Origin: Castanea sativa
Taxonomy: Eukaryota; Streptophyta; Magnoliopsida; Fagales; Fagaceae
DNA: 64,000 nt
Assembly (NCBI RefSeq): GCF_040712315.1
Contig: NC_134019.1
Location: 32,861,373-32,925,372, forward strand
Direction: 5' to 3'
The position numbers and the translations under genes are program-made. Shown one piece after another: positions 12,830 through 25,982 of the stretch. Within the stretch, counting starts at the first letter, position 1, and every line of letters begins with the position of its first letter. The notes under the pieces were generated by a model. That model was not told the origin of the DNA. It saw only the letters and a program-made list of their open reading frames with translations, and did no database searches.

Positions 12830-13082
12830 TGAGGAGTGCTTCCTGGAATTAACTTATCTCTCTGGATTTGCATCATAATTGTAATCTTGACTTGTTGCTG
12901 ATTTGATTTTGTAGTCATTGAAAATGAGAAGATGCTGTCAACATCCTGCCTAATCCTTTGTTAGTCTGAAGGTTTTGCTATTTTGGACTCAAATTCACTA
13001 AACAACAATATTCTTTTTTATAAGCTGCCAATGTTTGTTTTGTAAATTTGAGAGGGTGATGTTTGGTGTCATTGATAACAAT
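12830..13082 (+). repeat. Module segment repeated at 63,365-63,615
   Basis: 'CTCTGGATTTGCATCATAAT', 'GAAAATGAGAAGATGCTGTC', 'AACATCCTGCCTA' and 'TCACTAAACAACAATATTC' recur in the same order and orientation at 63,365-63,615. On the complementary strand both copies give short peptides with the same run FTKQTLAA, a by-product of DNA identity, not evidence of coding. Confidence 0.8.
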
Positions 13083-14023
13083 ATGTCTATAGGCGGGGAA
13101 AATTGTGATTTGGACTTTAACATACCTGAGCAGGAGTTTGTGCTGTGTTAATTGCAACAATAAGCAATCTCTTCCCTTCTCTTGATTTCTCCTTATGCTT
13201 ATGAGTCTTTTAAAACATTGTTTGCCCAAACATGATACTATTTAGGGTTTTTGTTCAATTTATTTTATAGATTTTGGTGCTTGGCTGTTTGTTGCAGCAA
13301 AATTGACTTCTCTAAATCAATCTGGTATCCTACTTGAAATAAAGTTTGTTGGGGACCTAAGGCATTAATTAATCTCTCTTTATCTCTGTATGTCATTATT
13401 CTTATCGTAAAATTTGAAGTTATATGTATTGGATTAAGATATTTATGAGTGAGGAAAACAAATTGTAGGACTGACATCACACTTTTCTTTGGTTTTCGCA
13501 ATTAATTCATATTGGTACTTTTCCCATTATTGTGACTTAAAAGTTTTTTATATTGATTATTGTTGTTTATCGTAACCTTTTTGCCAGTGTTTTAGATTAT
13601 ACTTTTGATCTTTATTCTCATGACTTTTTACTTTCCTCAAATAATAATGTTGGTTTTTTTTAAATGTTTTTTTATCCCTTGCTTGGATTTTGTGCTTCCC
13701 AGGTTACGCACTATTAGGGTTTATTTAATTCTGGGGGTGCTGAATTTGCTTGCAGTGGACCTAAGGTTTATTTGATTTTTTATTTATTATTTGTTTTTGA
13801 ATGAGACATGCTTTTAAGTACTATTATGTAATTTAATATTGGCCTGAACTGTGTGGTTAGGACTCTGTATTTTTCAGTTTGCTCATGCGGGAAGTCAATG
13901 CCAATGCCACCAAGGGTGCGTCTTCTTGTCTTGTTTGTGTTGATTTTTTTGGCTTTAAGGGGAACTGATCATCCACCGTATCCAATTTGGTTTGCGACTT
14001 ATTGTGTTAATACAGGGAGCAGG

Positions 14024-14083
<60 letters not shown>
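14024..14083. repeat. (TA)n microsatellite
   Basis: 30 TA units within the T-rich locus. The reading frame of alternating Tyr-Ile across it is an artefact of the repeat. Confidence 0.95.
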
Positions 14084-14085
<2 letters not shown>

Positions 14086-15059
14086 CATGGTACTTTGCAG
14101 GTTAAGCCGTGGAATCTGATTTGGCAATAGGCTTTCCTTTCCTTCCTTTTTGTTTTATTTCATTTTATTTATGCTACCATGATAAGAGTTTGAAAGATAG
14201 TTTTTTATTTTCTTAATTCTTTCTAATACTTGGGTTTGTGATTGGCTTTCGTAGGAGGATTATAATTCCAGTCTCATTGAGTGAGGGTGATCAACTTCTA
14301 TTGCAATTCTTGTTCCTTTTTCTTGATGGCTTATTTAAATATTTGGTCATTCTGCATTTGCAACCTCAATAATGAATTCCCAGGCTAATCCAGCAATGCC
14401 TCTTATTGGATTGGGGCAAGAATATAACTACGTGTGACTTGGGTGTGGTTGTAGAGGGAAAACAATACAGGTTCTGCTTTCTCTTCTCCTAGATTAGTTG
14501 GACCTTTTGGGACTTACATGGAATTAACATTATGTTTCTTAATTTGTGTCATATATTATGAACTGGGATTGTTGCTAATTGATATTACTGTCATCAAATA
14601 TTTGGCGATAGAGGGTTTTCAGAGTTAGAATAATTTATCATGATAATAATTGGTTTCTACTAAAATATTGTAGTTTTTTATTAGTTGTTTTGCTTTCTTA
14701 GTGCATGACAAAAATCTATTTCTTATATGTTTACAAGATTTTTTTTTTTTGGTCCTTTCTCTTGCAATTATAAGATCTATACAATTTTTGGCTCGTCTTA
14801 ATTTTCTATTTCATTGACCTATAATTGCTTTTCTTAGGCTTGGTTTTTTGGACTGCTACAAGTTCAGTCTCACCTAGTGAGGATTTGAAATTTTCCTTGC
14901 AATTTTTGTTCCTCTGTCTTGTTTTGTTCAATTGAATATGGTAAAGCTTCTTATTGTTGTGGGATAGGTAAATGACAAAGTTTGTGACCTTAAGATGGTT
15001 GCTGAGGGTAAATAATACAATTTTTTCGCTTTATCTTGTCTTCATTTGCATGATTTGGG

Positions 15060-16215
15060 GTTCCTTGGAATGACATGGATCTAAATTATGTCTTAAGTTT
15101 GCATCATAGTTCTTTTGATAAAAGTTTGAAAGGTTTGCGTCATAGATTACGATTACCAAGGAGCTAATTCGTTCGGAAAGGTTTGTATCATAGTTCGTGA
15201 CCTTAGATTGTTGCTAATTAGTTTCCTAGTTGTAGAAAGTGAGCGGGTAGATACTGTCATTGCTGAACCAAGTCCATATCCAAACTGAAGTTTTTGCCAT
15301 TCTGGACTCATATTTGAGCCTGAAGTTTTTGCCATGCTTTTGTATAAGTTAGTGATGTCTATTTTGTTGTTATATGTGGACAATGTTTGATTATTTTTAT
15401 CTTGATCTGCCTACAGGGTTGGAAACTGATTTGAATTTTCTTGTGCTTGAGCTGGCAAGTTTGTGTAGAAGTCTTGAATCTTTCTCGAACTTAAACTGTG
15501 TAGACTACAACAATAAGAAATCTCACACTGTCTTGATTTTTCATTTTGTTTATGAGTCCTTTAATATAGTGTTCCCACTAGCTGTGATGCTATACTATTC
15601 CTTGTTCAGTTTATTTGTAGGTTTTGGTCCTCGATAGCTCTTTTAAGGCATTTGTTTTGGTGAAGTTGACTTTCCTCGATCGATTTGGTTCTTTTCTATA
15701 GGAGCACAATTCCATATTGTTGGCTGGCTGGTAATTATGAGTATTAAAAGTTAATCAACATTGTAAAAAAAAAACACAAGTGCTTGCATTTTGTGTATTT
15801 TAGGCTCCATTTGTTTGGTTTTAAATAATCCCAGCATTACTTTGCATTTTTGTCCCTGATCCTTTTTCTAACTGCTGTCTACATGCACTTATTACAGCTT
15901 TTAAGAACTTAAGATTGTCAATTTTGTCATTGGGCAGTCATATAAGATAGCAGCAGCCAGCTTTAAAAATGGTTGTTTGAATGCCAGAAAAATATAAGAT
16001 TTACCCTGTACGGAAGAGTTCTTCTATTCGTTATGCAACTTTTTTAATTGTAGGTGCATGTGAAAAAATCTCATTGGGAATATTTTTTGGTGCTTGGCAG
16101 CTTAAGGCTTGTTGTTGTTGGCAGCTTTAGTGATGGAGTTTAGTTTGGCGATAAGCAATATTTTCTTTCCCCATTGTCTTCTTTATTCTCTCCTTCAATC
16201 ATATGAATTATATGC
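15060..16215 (+). repeat. T-rich module, partial copy A3
   Basis: This matches the middle and right parts of copies A1 and A2: 'GAAAGTGAGCGGGTAGATAC', 'CTGCCTACAGGGTTGG', 'GGTCCTCGATAGCTC', 'GGGCAGTCATATAAGATA', 'GATGGAGTTTAGTTTGGCGA'. The left third present in A1 and A2 is missing. Confidence 0.7.
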
Positions 16216-17399
16216 CACTAAAGGTTTGAGCTTTCTACGTCCATTTGGTCATCCTGTGTTGGGAGTTTCATATCCAATTTGGTTTGCCTTATTATGTTTC
16301 TACTGAATGCAACATTTTATTTATTTATTATTTTTGTGGTATGCAGCTTAAGCAGTGGAGTCTGATTTGGCAATATGCTCTCTTTTTCTCCCTTTTATGT
16401 TACTTCCTTTTCCTTTGCTACAATCATAAGAATTTGAAGGATAATTTTTTCTTGTTTTAATGCCTTTCTAATAGGGTGTGTGAATGCTTTTCCTAGGAGA
16501 GTTACAAGTTCTAGTCTCCTGAGTGAGGTTTTGAAACTACTATTGTAATTTTTGTTCCTTTTACTTGTTTCATTTAATTTTGGTCATTTTGTGTTGGCAA
16601 CTGCAGTAATGAATACCCAGTTTAAGCCACTGATGCCTCTTATTGGTGTGGAGCAGTAATATAGCCATGTGTGACCTGAATTTGGTTGTAGAGGTAAAAC
16701 AATACAGGTTTTTCTTTCTCTTCTCTTAGCAGTAGTTGGACTTTTTGGGAACTACAAGGAATTCACTTTATATATCTGGATTTGTGTCATAATTTGTTAA
16801 GTTGGACTGTTGTTGATTTTTTTCTGTGTCGCCAAATATCTGGCAATAGGGAAGAGTTAGGCTTTCGGTGTTATAAGTATTTATTTTATATTTGTTGGAT
16901 TATATTTATACCGAAATATAGTAGTTCATTTATTGGTTGTTTTGAAATTCTTAGTGCATGTTAAAAATCTATTCCTCAAATCTACAGGAACCAGTATTTT
17001 CTTTTTGGGTACTTAGCAGAAGTGGTTGAGTTTGATATAGTGATGAGCTCTCTTTTCGTCCCGCTTTCATCTCTCTCTTGCCATCATAAGAATCATACAA
17101 TTTTTGGCTCTTTTAATACTTTATAATATCTGGGCCTGCTTTTGTTAGGCTTTGCTTTTCTGGGCAGCCATAAATTCAATGTCCCACCCGGTGAGGGTTT
17201 GAAATTTCCCTAGCAATTACATTTCCTCTGTCCTGTCTTGTTTAATTTTTTTTCTCATTCAATCTTAATAAGGTAATGCCTCTTATTGTTGTGGGGCAGG
17301 TAAATTAACAAAGTTTGTAGCCGTGCCAGGGAAAAATAATAGAGGCTTTTGCTTTATCCTGTAATGATTTGCATGTGCTGGGCTTTGTAGGAACGGGTC

Positions 17400-18330
17400 A
17401 AATTTATGTCTCTAGAATTGCATTATCATTTGTAACCTTAGATTGTTGCTGGTTGCTTTCCTTGTCGTAGAAAGTGAGTGGGCAGATACTGTCAATATCA
17501 AATCAGGTTCATTTTCAGTCTGAAGTTTTTGCTATTTCTGGTCTCATATATGAGCACTGATTGACATGTTTCTTTATAAGCTGTAGATGTCCATCTTGTT
17601 GTTTTGTGTGGACAATGTTGATTATTTTAATCTTGATCTATCTACAGCAGGGGAAATTGAGTTGGACTTTCTTGTAGTTGTGCAGCTGAGTTAGTATAGA
17701 AGTCTTACTTTTTTTGAACTCGGCTGCATTGACTGCAACAATAAGAAAGCTCTTTTTTAATTTTTGGTTCTTGAATTTCACATTTTTGCTTATAAGTCCT
17801 TTAGTATAGTGTTCCTACTAACATGACACTATACTGTTCCTTGTTCAATTTACTTATAGGTTTTGGTCCTCGACAGCTCTGTGACGGCATTTGTTTTTGT
17901 GAAGTTGGCTGTTTTAGATCGATTTGGTTCTTGTCTGTAGGAGCACAATCCCTTATTGTTGGCTTGCTGGTAATGATAAGTTTAAAAATTCAATTAACAT
18001 TGTAAATGAAAATTGGTGCTTGCATTGTGTGTTTTTAAGGCTTCATTTGTTTGGTTTTAACTAATTATAGAACTACTTAACATTTTTGTCCTGGTTCCTT
18101 TCTCTATTGCTGTCTACTTGCACTTCTTACTACCTTTAAGAACCTAAGGTATTCAATATCATCATTGGGCAGTCATATAAGATGAAAGCAGCCAGCTTCA
18201 AACATGGTTGTTTTGAATGTCATCAATTCTAGTCGTTTTTGCAACTTTTGCAATTTTGGGTCCATGTGAAAAATTCTCACTGGATATTTTTTGGTGCCAG
18301 GCAGCTCAAGCAGTAGAGTTTGGTTTGGCG
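17400..18330 (+). repeat. T-rich module, partial copy A4
   Basis: It contains 'GATTGTTGCTGGTTGC', 'GAAAGTGAGTGGGCAGATAC', 'CTATCTACAGCAGGGGAA', 'GGTCCTCGACAGCTC' and 'GGGCAGTCATATAAGATGAA' in the usual order. It is more diverged from A1-A3 than these are from one another. Confidence 0.65.
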
Positions 18331-19449
18331 ATAAGCTTCCTTTTTCCTCCCTTCTTTTCTTTATTCTATGCTACAATCAAATGAATTATAAGGATATTTT
18401 TCCAATTGTTCTAATTCCTTCTAATACTTGGGACATGTATGCATTTCTTAGGATTTGGTTCCCTTGAGGATTATAAATTCTAGTCACACTCAATGAGGGT
18501 TTGAAACTTTCATTTGAATTCTTGTTCCCTTGTCCTGCTGACTCATTCGATTTTTAGTCATTATGTTTTGGCAAGCTGATATATGATTTTTTTTTAGTAG
18601 TTACATTTATTGGTGTGGGCAGATCATGTGCCGTGGTGATTGGCATGAGTTGGGCCTTTTGGGCATTACATGAAGAATTTGCATCATAATCAGTAGTCTT
18701 AGGTTATTGCCGATTGATTTCCTCATCATAGAAAGTGAGTTGGCAGATCTTGTCAATTTTGAACCAAGTGGTTAGTCTGAAGTCTTTGTTATTCTGGACT
18801 CTGCACTATTTGAGCACTAAGCAACACATGTGCCTTTATAAGTTGGTGATGATCTCTTTGTGGTTTTATGAACACAATGTTGATAATTTTAATTTTGATT
18901 GTTTAATGGAGGCAAAACTGATTTTGATACCTGTATTTATCTTGTAAAGATGAGTTCTTTGAAAGAAAGTTTTTATGGCAACTTCTGCTATTTTGAGTGC
19001 TAAAATCTCAATCCTGACATGTCTACAGGTAGCAGAACTGTTTTTGGACTTATGGAGGAAATTAGATTCTGCAATAAGATCTCTTTTCCTCCTGTTAGTA
19101 TCTGCCTGTGATGGTTTGAAACTTCCATTGCAATTCTTTTCCTTTTGTAATACAGTGTTGTTTAGTTTTGATCATTCTGATTGGGACAACTCATCTCTTA
19201 TTTATATGGGTCAGGTAGATTGACAGTGACGGTGATCCAAATTTGGTTGTGGAGGTAGAATAATACTGGTTTTTGCTTTGCCCTGTGATTGGCAATAATT
19301 TGGCTTTATAATATATCCGATCTGCATGCTTTAAAGACTTGCTGTTCTCTAAATGCCTGAGAAGTGTGAGTATCTGCTTCCTTATGTACACTCTATAGGT
19401 GAGTTTGTAAGGTCTCAAAGTTATATAGTTTCTCTTGTATTGTTGGATC

Positions 19450-19995
19450 GTGATGGATCCAAAAAAAGAAAAAAGAAAAAAATAATTAGATGTATAGACA
19501 AAGTAAATGGAAGTAAACTTAATAAATTTAATAGTGTTTTATTTATAGGACCCAATATGTATAATGACTCTTAATTTTTTTTTTAAAGTGAAAGCATAAA
19601 TAAATAAAGAGATTATATTATTTTTAAAAATAAAGCAATAAAGTGGTCTTTTTGTAAATAAAGACACATATTGAGTATTTTTTAAAGTATGATCCTTTGA
19701 AGAAGGGTCCTATTAAATCGCTCTTACTATTCCCAATCCCATCCATGATTGATATTTATCTCACCTCTACTATTCCTGTTAAATCACTTTTCCTTTTCTC
19801 CATTACTCTTTTTCAGTTATTTCTTTCTTCCTTGTCAGTGGGCCTTTGTGAACTCCCTTCCCATCATCTTTTCTTTTCTATTTTTTTTTTCTTTTTTCCC
19901 TTTTCACCGTGCTTCTCTGCCAACATTTTCAAGTTTTCAGTGTTTTTATTTTTATTCTTATGTTATATATTATTTGGTCTCATAAAAAAATAGCA
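19450..19995. other. A-rich then pyrimidine-rich insertion of unknown origin
   Basis: The module sequence stops at about 19,450 and is replaced by A-rich DNA (19,455-19,690), then C/T-rich DNA (19,700-19,990). None of the module words occurs in it. I see no clear terminal repeats or target duplication, so I cannot classify it. Confidence 0.4.
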
Positions 19996-20004
19996 CATGA
20001 AATA

Positions 20005-20058
20005 TATTGTCACCTTTCGACTTGCTGCAAACAATTGTCACCTTTTGACTTGCTGCAG
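20005..20058 (+). repeat. Short tandem duplication
   Basis: ATTGTCACCTTTCGACTTGC and ATTGTCACCTTTTGACTTGC lie about 30 bases apart, one immediately after the other. This is a simple local duplication. Confidence 0.75.
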
Positions 20059-20144
20059 TAAATCCAATGACTTTCTTTCCTGAGTAAATAATTCTTGTAG
20101 AAGAGCAGAACCTTAATTTGGAACTTCCATCACTGTTTTTGCAG

Positions 20145-20164
20145 GGAAAAAAATGGTACAAAAG
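20145..20164 (+). other. Possible 20-nt micro-exon
   Basis: A string of 20 nt (GGAAAAAAATGGTACAAAAG) sits between a good acceptor (TGTTTTTGCAG) and a near-consensus plant donor (GTAAGTATA). This is among the cleanest acceptor-donor pairs in the T-rich locus. Without transcript data this is only a splice-site observation. Confidence 0.25.
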
Positions 20165-23100
20165 GTAAGTATAAATTGAGGTTTTGAATGGAAGATGGCC
20201 GTTGTAGTAAATTTCACAACTACCTAGGATCACGCTGTTTCAGATTTCTATGAATTGGCTGAAAGAATTTTAGGCAGTGTTTATTGATAAAAGTTGGCAG
20301 CTAACGGTCCCTGCTTAAGTGTTTTTTCTTTTAATGTAACGGTTCACTAAAGCATTTTTCTTTCAATAGGGAAGGAATGCAACACTTGATTTTTTAAATC
20401 CCGAAGACCCAAAAGGCAAAACCTTTTGCTTTTTCTTCTGTATTTTTTGACTGGTAACATGGCAGATTTCTAATTGGTTTTTTTTTTCCTACATGTCAGC
20501 ACATCCTTAATTGTAGGGACTTACTTTCTCTCAGATTTTGCTATTATATATAGTATTTGATATGATATGATATTTAGTTTGTCAGCCTGCAATGCATTTC
20601 TTGGCATTGGTTTATGAAAAGAGTAGATAGATTTAAATTTTCTTCTTCATTTGACTAGTGGAGGTTTAAGTATTAGATTAAGGTATTTTTGAATTCCTAT
20701 TCACCGGGTAACATTGGATTTTGATCATGCTTCTTGTTGGTATTGGACAGGTAGATTCCTCTTATTGGTGTGGGGTAGGTAGATTGATGCCGGCGCTTTT
20801 GTTGCCAAGGGAAAATTATATAGGTTATTGGTTTGTCCTGTAATTGCCATTAGTTGGGGTTTTCTGTGAATGAAATGCTTTTAACTTACGTTTTTGAATT
20901 TTGCATCATTATTCATATAATATGTTGCTGATTGATTTCCAATTCAAAGCAAATGAGTGAACAGATGCCATCAAGACTTCTTTATAAGCTGGTGATGTTT
21001 ATTTTGTGGTTGTGAAGAGTACTTTCCTAGCTCCCACAATTGTTTTGTATGTTGAAACAAAAATGATTGATTATTTAAACTTGATATGTATGCTGGAGAG
21101 GAAATTGTGATTTTGGCTTTGTTGTACTTGAGCAACAGAGTTTTTGTAAAAGTCTTGCTTAAAAATGGTGCTTGAACTGTGTAATCGAATGCGACAATTG
21201 AAAATTCCTTTTATTCTTTCGTCTTCGTTCTTCTCTTATTAATCTTTTGATATACTCTTCCTCGAATATGTCTACTATTCATGGTTGTTCAATTTGTTTT
21301 ATAGATTTCGGTGCTAGGCTACTTTTCAAGGCATTTTTTGCAGCAAATTTGGCATCTAGGTCAGTTTGGTTCTCTTGTATGGGAGGTTAAATGTGTAAAC
21401 TTTCATTTCCCTTATTATAACTTAAAAGGCTTATATATTTTTTTGTTAAGTAACATAAATGGCTTATATTGACTATAGTTATTTATCATTTAACCTTTTT
21501 GCTTTTGTATTTTAGATCGACAGTAATTTCCTCTTTAACTACTTGCTTGACTCTTTATTCTTATTATCTTTTGCTCTTTTTTTTTTTTTTTTTTTCAGGA
21601 CACATGTCAGTTTGTATTCTTAGGATTGTGTGTATTGTCTGTCTGCATTATGTGGATTTATCTATTTGTTTGGGTATGATGTATTTCAGATGCACTTGTG
21701 GTGCCTTCACTAAGGCTAGTTTGATTTTGTCTATTTTCAATCATACATATGATTTTGTGTTTTGAGTAGTGTTGCTCTTTTCTTTCCTCTTTGATTTTTT
21801 TATATTTTTTTTATTATGATTTTTTAAAGTTAGAGTTCTCCGGAATTGTAGCTTTGGAATGCATGTATTTTCAGTTTTCTCTTGTGGGAAATTAATGCCT
21901 GCACAACTGAGGGATTGCACTTTCATTCCGTGCTTGTGCATTTGTCTTAGTGTCTTGTTTCTGTTGTTAATCTCTGCTTCTAGTGATACTTGCCCCATAT
22001 CTAATTTGGATTTAATCTGGCATTGCTACTTATTGGTTACAGGAAGTTGGATTTTCCTACCATTGGGCAACTTAAGTAGTGGAGTTGATTTGGCAATAAG
22101 ATCTCTTATCCTCCTCTTTTTGTTTTTGTCTCCTATAATGATTAGAATTATAGGGAAGAACTTCTTGATTTAATTCTTTCTAATATTTGGGCCTGTGATT
22201 GCTTTTCTAGGCTTCAGTTTTTGAGTGGATTATAAAGCTTTCTTACAATTACATGGATTTAACTTTTGTCTCTGGATATCGTAGATTTTTATTTATTTAT
22301 TGATATCCTAATAACTGAATAGGAGTAGCCAGATGCATCCCATGTTGAACCAAGTTTTTTATTAGTCTGAAGATTTTACAACTATATACTGGAGCATCAT
22401 GTGTTGTGTAACACCTTATTTCTTTCTTGTACCTTTTAACCTTTTGTTTATAAGTATATGAAGTTTTTCCCTTGAATATGATCCTGTTCCATTTTAATTT
22501 ATTTTGGTGATTTTGGTACTTGGCAGTTTTTAAGGAGTTTGTTGCTGCAAAATTGGTTTTATAGATTGATCTGGTTTGTCTTCTTTAGTGGCACAAATAA
22601 GAAAATTTTCCTTTCCCTTATTGTTGGGTGGTTGATTCTTGTATTGTTTGCATTTCAGTCTGCATTTCTGTAGTCATTACTGATTCCAGCAGTACTCAGC
22701 ATGTTTGTTAGTGCCGTCTACTTGAACTTTTTACAACTTTTTAGAAGTTAAGAAACCTCTTGTGGTTTTGGGAGCTTTGGTTGATATGATGATTTATTGT
22801 CTTTGGTTAATTATGTAAGATAGCTATAGCTTGGTTTAAACTTGTCTGCTATTTAAATGCCTTTAAAGTATAGGTTTATGCTTCCATATGAGTTGGGCTT
22901 TCTGGGAATTACATTTGGGCTTTCTGGGAGTTAAATGGAGAACTTGCATCATAATTTGTAATCTTATGTTATTGTCGAACCAAGTTGATGTCTTCAGTCT
23001 TTGTTATTCTGGACTGTATTATATGAGCAATGAGTAACACATGCGTCTTTATAAGCTGGTGGTGCTCTCTTTGTGGTTTTATGAACGCAATGTTGATAAT

Positions 23101-23509
23101 TTAATTTTGATTGTTTACAGAAGGTGAAACTGATTTTGACTTTCTTGTATTTATCTTATAGAGATGAGTTCTTCCTTTTTTTTTTTTCTTTTAATTTTTT
23201 TTTTGTCTACTTCTGCAATTTTAGGAGTGTGTTAAATCTCAATCCATACATGCCTACAGGAAGCAGAATTTTTTTGGACTTAATGGCGGAAGTTTGATTC
23301 TGCAATAAGATCTCTTTACCTCATCTTAGTTTCAGCCAGTGGACCTAATGGCACTTGTTTCTTTTTCTACTACCATCTACTTGCACTTGTCACAATTTTT
23401 TAGAACTTGAGATTTCAATTCTTCATTTGGTCAATATGGTGATTTATTGTCATTAGCAGCCATATAAAATAAAAAGATATGCATGCTATAAGGACTTGCT
23501 TTTCTCTAA

Positions 23510-23896
23510 TGCTATGTTTGGATGTTGGAAAAAGGAGGGGAGTAGAGTAGAGGGAGGGAGAGTAATTAAATTACCTTGTTTGGACGTTTTTTAAGGAAGG
23601 AGGGGAAGGGATTTGTGGAGAGGTTTGAACTACTTCTAACCCCTCATTTTTAATTCCCCCAAATTGGAGAGATTTGGAGGGAGAGTGGAGGATAAAAATG
23701 TTTGACCAAATGAATTACCAAATTTGCCCTTACTATATTAACAAAATAACAAATGAAAAGACTAATTATTCTCTTCTCCCTTACTTAATTTTAAAAACAT
23801 CCAAACAAGGTGGAGGATAACCATTCCTCTCTCCTCTCTTCTCCACCACTCTCCTTCCCTCTACTCTTCTCTCTCTCAAAACTTCCAAACATAGCA
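23510..23896. mobile_element. MITE with 3-bp TAA duplication, PIF/Harbinger-like
   Basis: Inverted ends are TGCTATGTTTGGATGTTGG on the left and, in reverse complement, TGCTATGTTTGGAAGTTTTG on the right. The 387-bp element is flanked by TAA on both sides (23,507-23,509 and 23,897-23,899). A 3-bp TWA duplication is typical of PIF/Harbinger elements. The inner part is purine-rich on the left arm and pyrimidine-rich on the right, so the transcript would fold back on itself. No coding capacity. Confidence 0.75.
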
Positions 23897-24203
23897 TAAA
23901 TTCCATGAAGTGTGGGGCTGTGCTTCCTTATGTCCACTCTATGGTTGAATTGGTAGGGTTTCAAAGTTACATAGTTTTCTCTTGTATTGTTGGATCATTA
24001 TGTCCTGCTGTTTGTCATTGGTCTGAAGTCTTGAATCTCGATGTGTCTACTACTGGAGGGGAAATAGTGATTTACTTGCGCAGCAGTGTGTAGAAGTCTT
24101 TAATCTTTCTTGCTCTTAGGTTATAAGAAAACTTTTTTGGTGTCATGTTTTTTTTCTTTTGGTGGGCATATCCAGATTGTGAGGATATCCAATTTGGAGT
24201 CTC

Positions 24204-24794
24204 ATGGAAAGTGATGCTATTATGTTGTTGGATTGTTCTTTGCTTAAGTGCCATGTGTCCTATGAGATTGCCTTACAAGGACAAACATTATCAACAAATG
24301 GTGTAAATTTGATTGAAGTGGAGAGAACTAATAATATCTCAGTTCCCATGGATAAATTACTTGCTTTGGTTTACAATTTACAATTTATGCTCCTTTGCAT
24401 TGAATGGTGTATTGTGTTCATGCGAAAGATATTTCTTTTGTTTGAATTTTTTTTGTCTGTTTTATGCAGCTGTGTTTGGCGTTCCTTCTTTCATGCTTCC
24501 TTTAATATTTTATTTTTTAAATGCAGTATATGTCTATATGTAATTATTCTAAATATTATGCCGAAGTTTTGCTATATTTCAAATGAGTGGATCATGGACA
24601 TTTGGTTTGAAAAATTGAGAATTCCTTGGAAATTATTTGTCTATATTTCAAAATTGTGTGTAGTCATGAAAAATGTCCACTCAGGAAATTTAGGCTCGGG
24701 AACGAACATCCTGGTTTTTGTTTATTTTTGTAGAATTCTTAAACTGAGGCTTCTTTCTTTGGCTAAGCATGATGTGATTGTAGTTATGCTTTGA
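24204..24794 (+). CDS. 196-codon open frame of doubtful coding status
   Basis: This is the longest frame in the T-rich locus. It starts MESDAIMLLDCSLL. The first 50 residues have a mixed composition that could be exon-derived. The rest is rich in Phe, Leu, Ile and Cys, as expected when T-rich intron-like DNA is translated. I recognise no family, and no second copy of the frame exists in the window. The surrounding 24.2-25.3 kb does not match the repeated modules, so it may be unique sequence from the original locus. I consider coding unlikely but not excluded. Confidence 0.15.
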   Translation: MESDAIMLLDCSLLKCHVSYEIALQGQTLSTNGVNLIEVERTNNISVPMDKLLALVYNLQFMLLCIEWCIVFMRKIFLLFEFFLSVLCSCVWRSFFHASFNILFFKCSICLYVIILNIMPKFCYISNEWIMDIWFEKLRIPWKLFVYISKLCVVMKNVHSGNLGSGTNILVFVYFCRILKLRLLSLAKHDVIVVML

Positions 24795-25340
24795 TTCCTA
24801 GTGTCATGTACTTCATTGGTTATTTTTGATTCTTGCAATCTGTTTTTATGAAAGTAGCACTTATCTTTCATTGATACCCCAGGTCCATTGAAGGTTCAAT
24901 TTTGTGGTTAGTCTTTTGAAAGATGGTTTCAGTGAAGTGGGATCGGGTTTTGTGCAGTGGTGCTTTGGTTAGTTTTAGTATTTAGCAAGAGATTTTTTTC
25001 CTTGCCCATTTACGTGGTATGCTATCTTTTGTTGGGGATCTTTCTATTTTCTTTGACCTCATATGTGGTTCTGCTCTCCGAGGCATCAGTATGTGCCATG
25101 CTCTATAAATTTTGTGATTTTATTGTCTTATATTTTCTTTCATTGAACAAAACAGTATCTTTTATCTTGTAGAGACACAGCTCAGAAGTTTTATTGGGAG
25201 CTTGTCAATATTTGCTCCCTTACTCTATCTAGCATACATTATTTGACATCTTGGTGCTCTTTTGAGCTTAAAATAGTATTAATTGTTATATCTCTTCCGT
25301 TTGAATTTGTTCTTTGGATCTGCAACGGCTACTTTTGTAG

Positions 25341-25408
25341 GTGTTTCACGCAGAGTGCTTGGAGCAGGTTTTGCAAGTTCTTGCCCGGTGTGCTTGGCTA
25401 AGTTGTAG
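25341..25408 (+). pseudogene. Degraded RING-finger-like exon
   Basis: After the acceptor-like TACTTTTGTAG at 25,330-25,340 one frame reads VFHAECLEQ, which resembles the His-x2-Cys centre of plant RING-H2 fingers. Starting about 35 bases later another frame reads SSCPVCLAKL followed by a stop, resembling the closing Cys-Pro-x-Cys. The two halves lie in different frames, so one small indel separates them. If real, this is the last exon of a former RING-type E3 ligase gene. The match is short, and chance resemblance is possible. Confidence 0.35.
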
Positions 25409-25982
25409 ATATTTCTCACTTAAGTGATTCTTGGATTCATTTAAAAAAAAAAAAATGTATTGCTGTTCTAAACCTCATTCTTTGGGGAATTAACTATGTT
25501 GTAACCGGTTCTGTAAGTTGTTTTGTCTTATAATATTTTGTTTTGGATTGGACTATGAGGAAATAAATTTTTGGGCTCTTGGTACATATGTGACCTTTAG
25601 TGGATTTTGTTTCTGTTGGTTCTGGGGAATGGGCAGTTTTAGCAGGCTTATTATATGGTGTGCTAGGTTAGCCATTTGATATACTGCTCATGGAAATGCT
25701 ATATATGAATCATCTTCATATAGTGAGTTTGTAAATGAAGTAGTGGATGCCTTCCTTTGTTTCCTGATTTATGTGAGAAATCTGTATGCCTTTATCAAAA
25801 CCAAGGAATCGTAAATCTATGTAAAAGTCTGATGTTTGGTATTTTTTTTGCCCTTTATTAATGGATTAACTCAGTTGACTGTTACCTCTATGGATTTTGG
25901 AGTGATATTACAGCCAATTTCACTGGGGTTTTCAAGATTTGTTTTTGGGGGGATTTTGAGCAGGGTGGGGTGGTGTTGAGCT

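Noticed and set aside
13853..14119. Frame with a long alternating Tyr-Ile run
   Set aside because: It is the translation of a (TA)n microsatellite.
19697..19993. Hydrophobic Phe/Leu/Ser-rich frames
   Set aside because: Translation of pyrimidine-rich DNA; two overlapping frames are equally hydrophobic and no family is recognisable.
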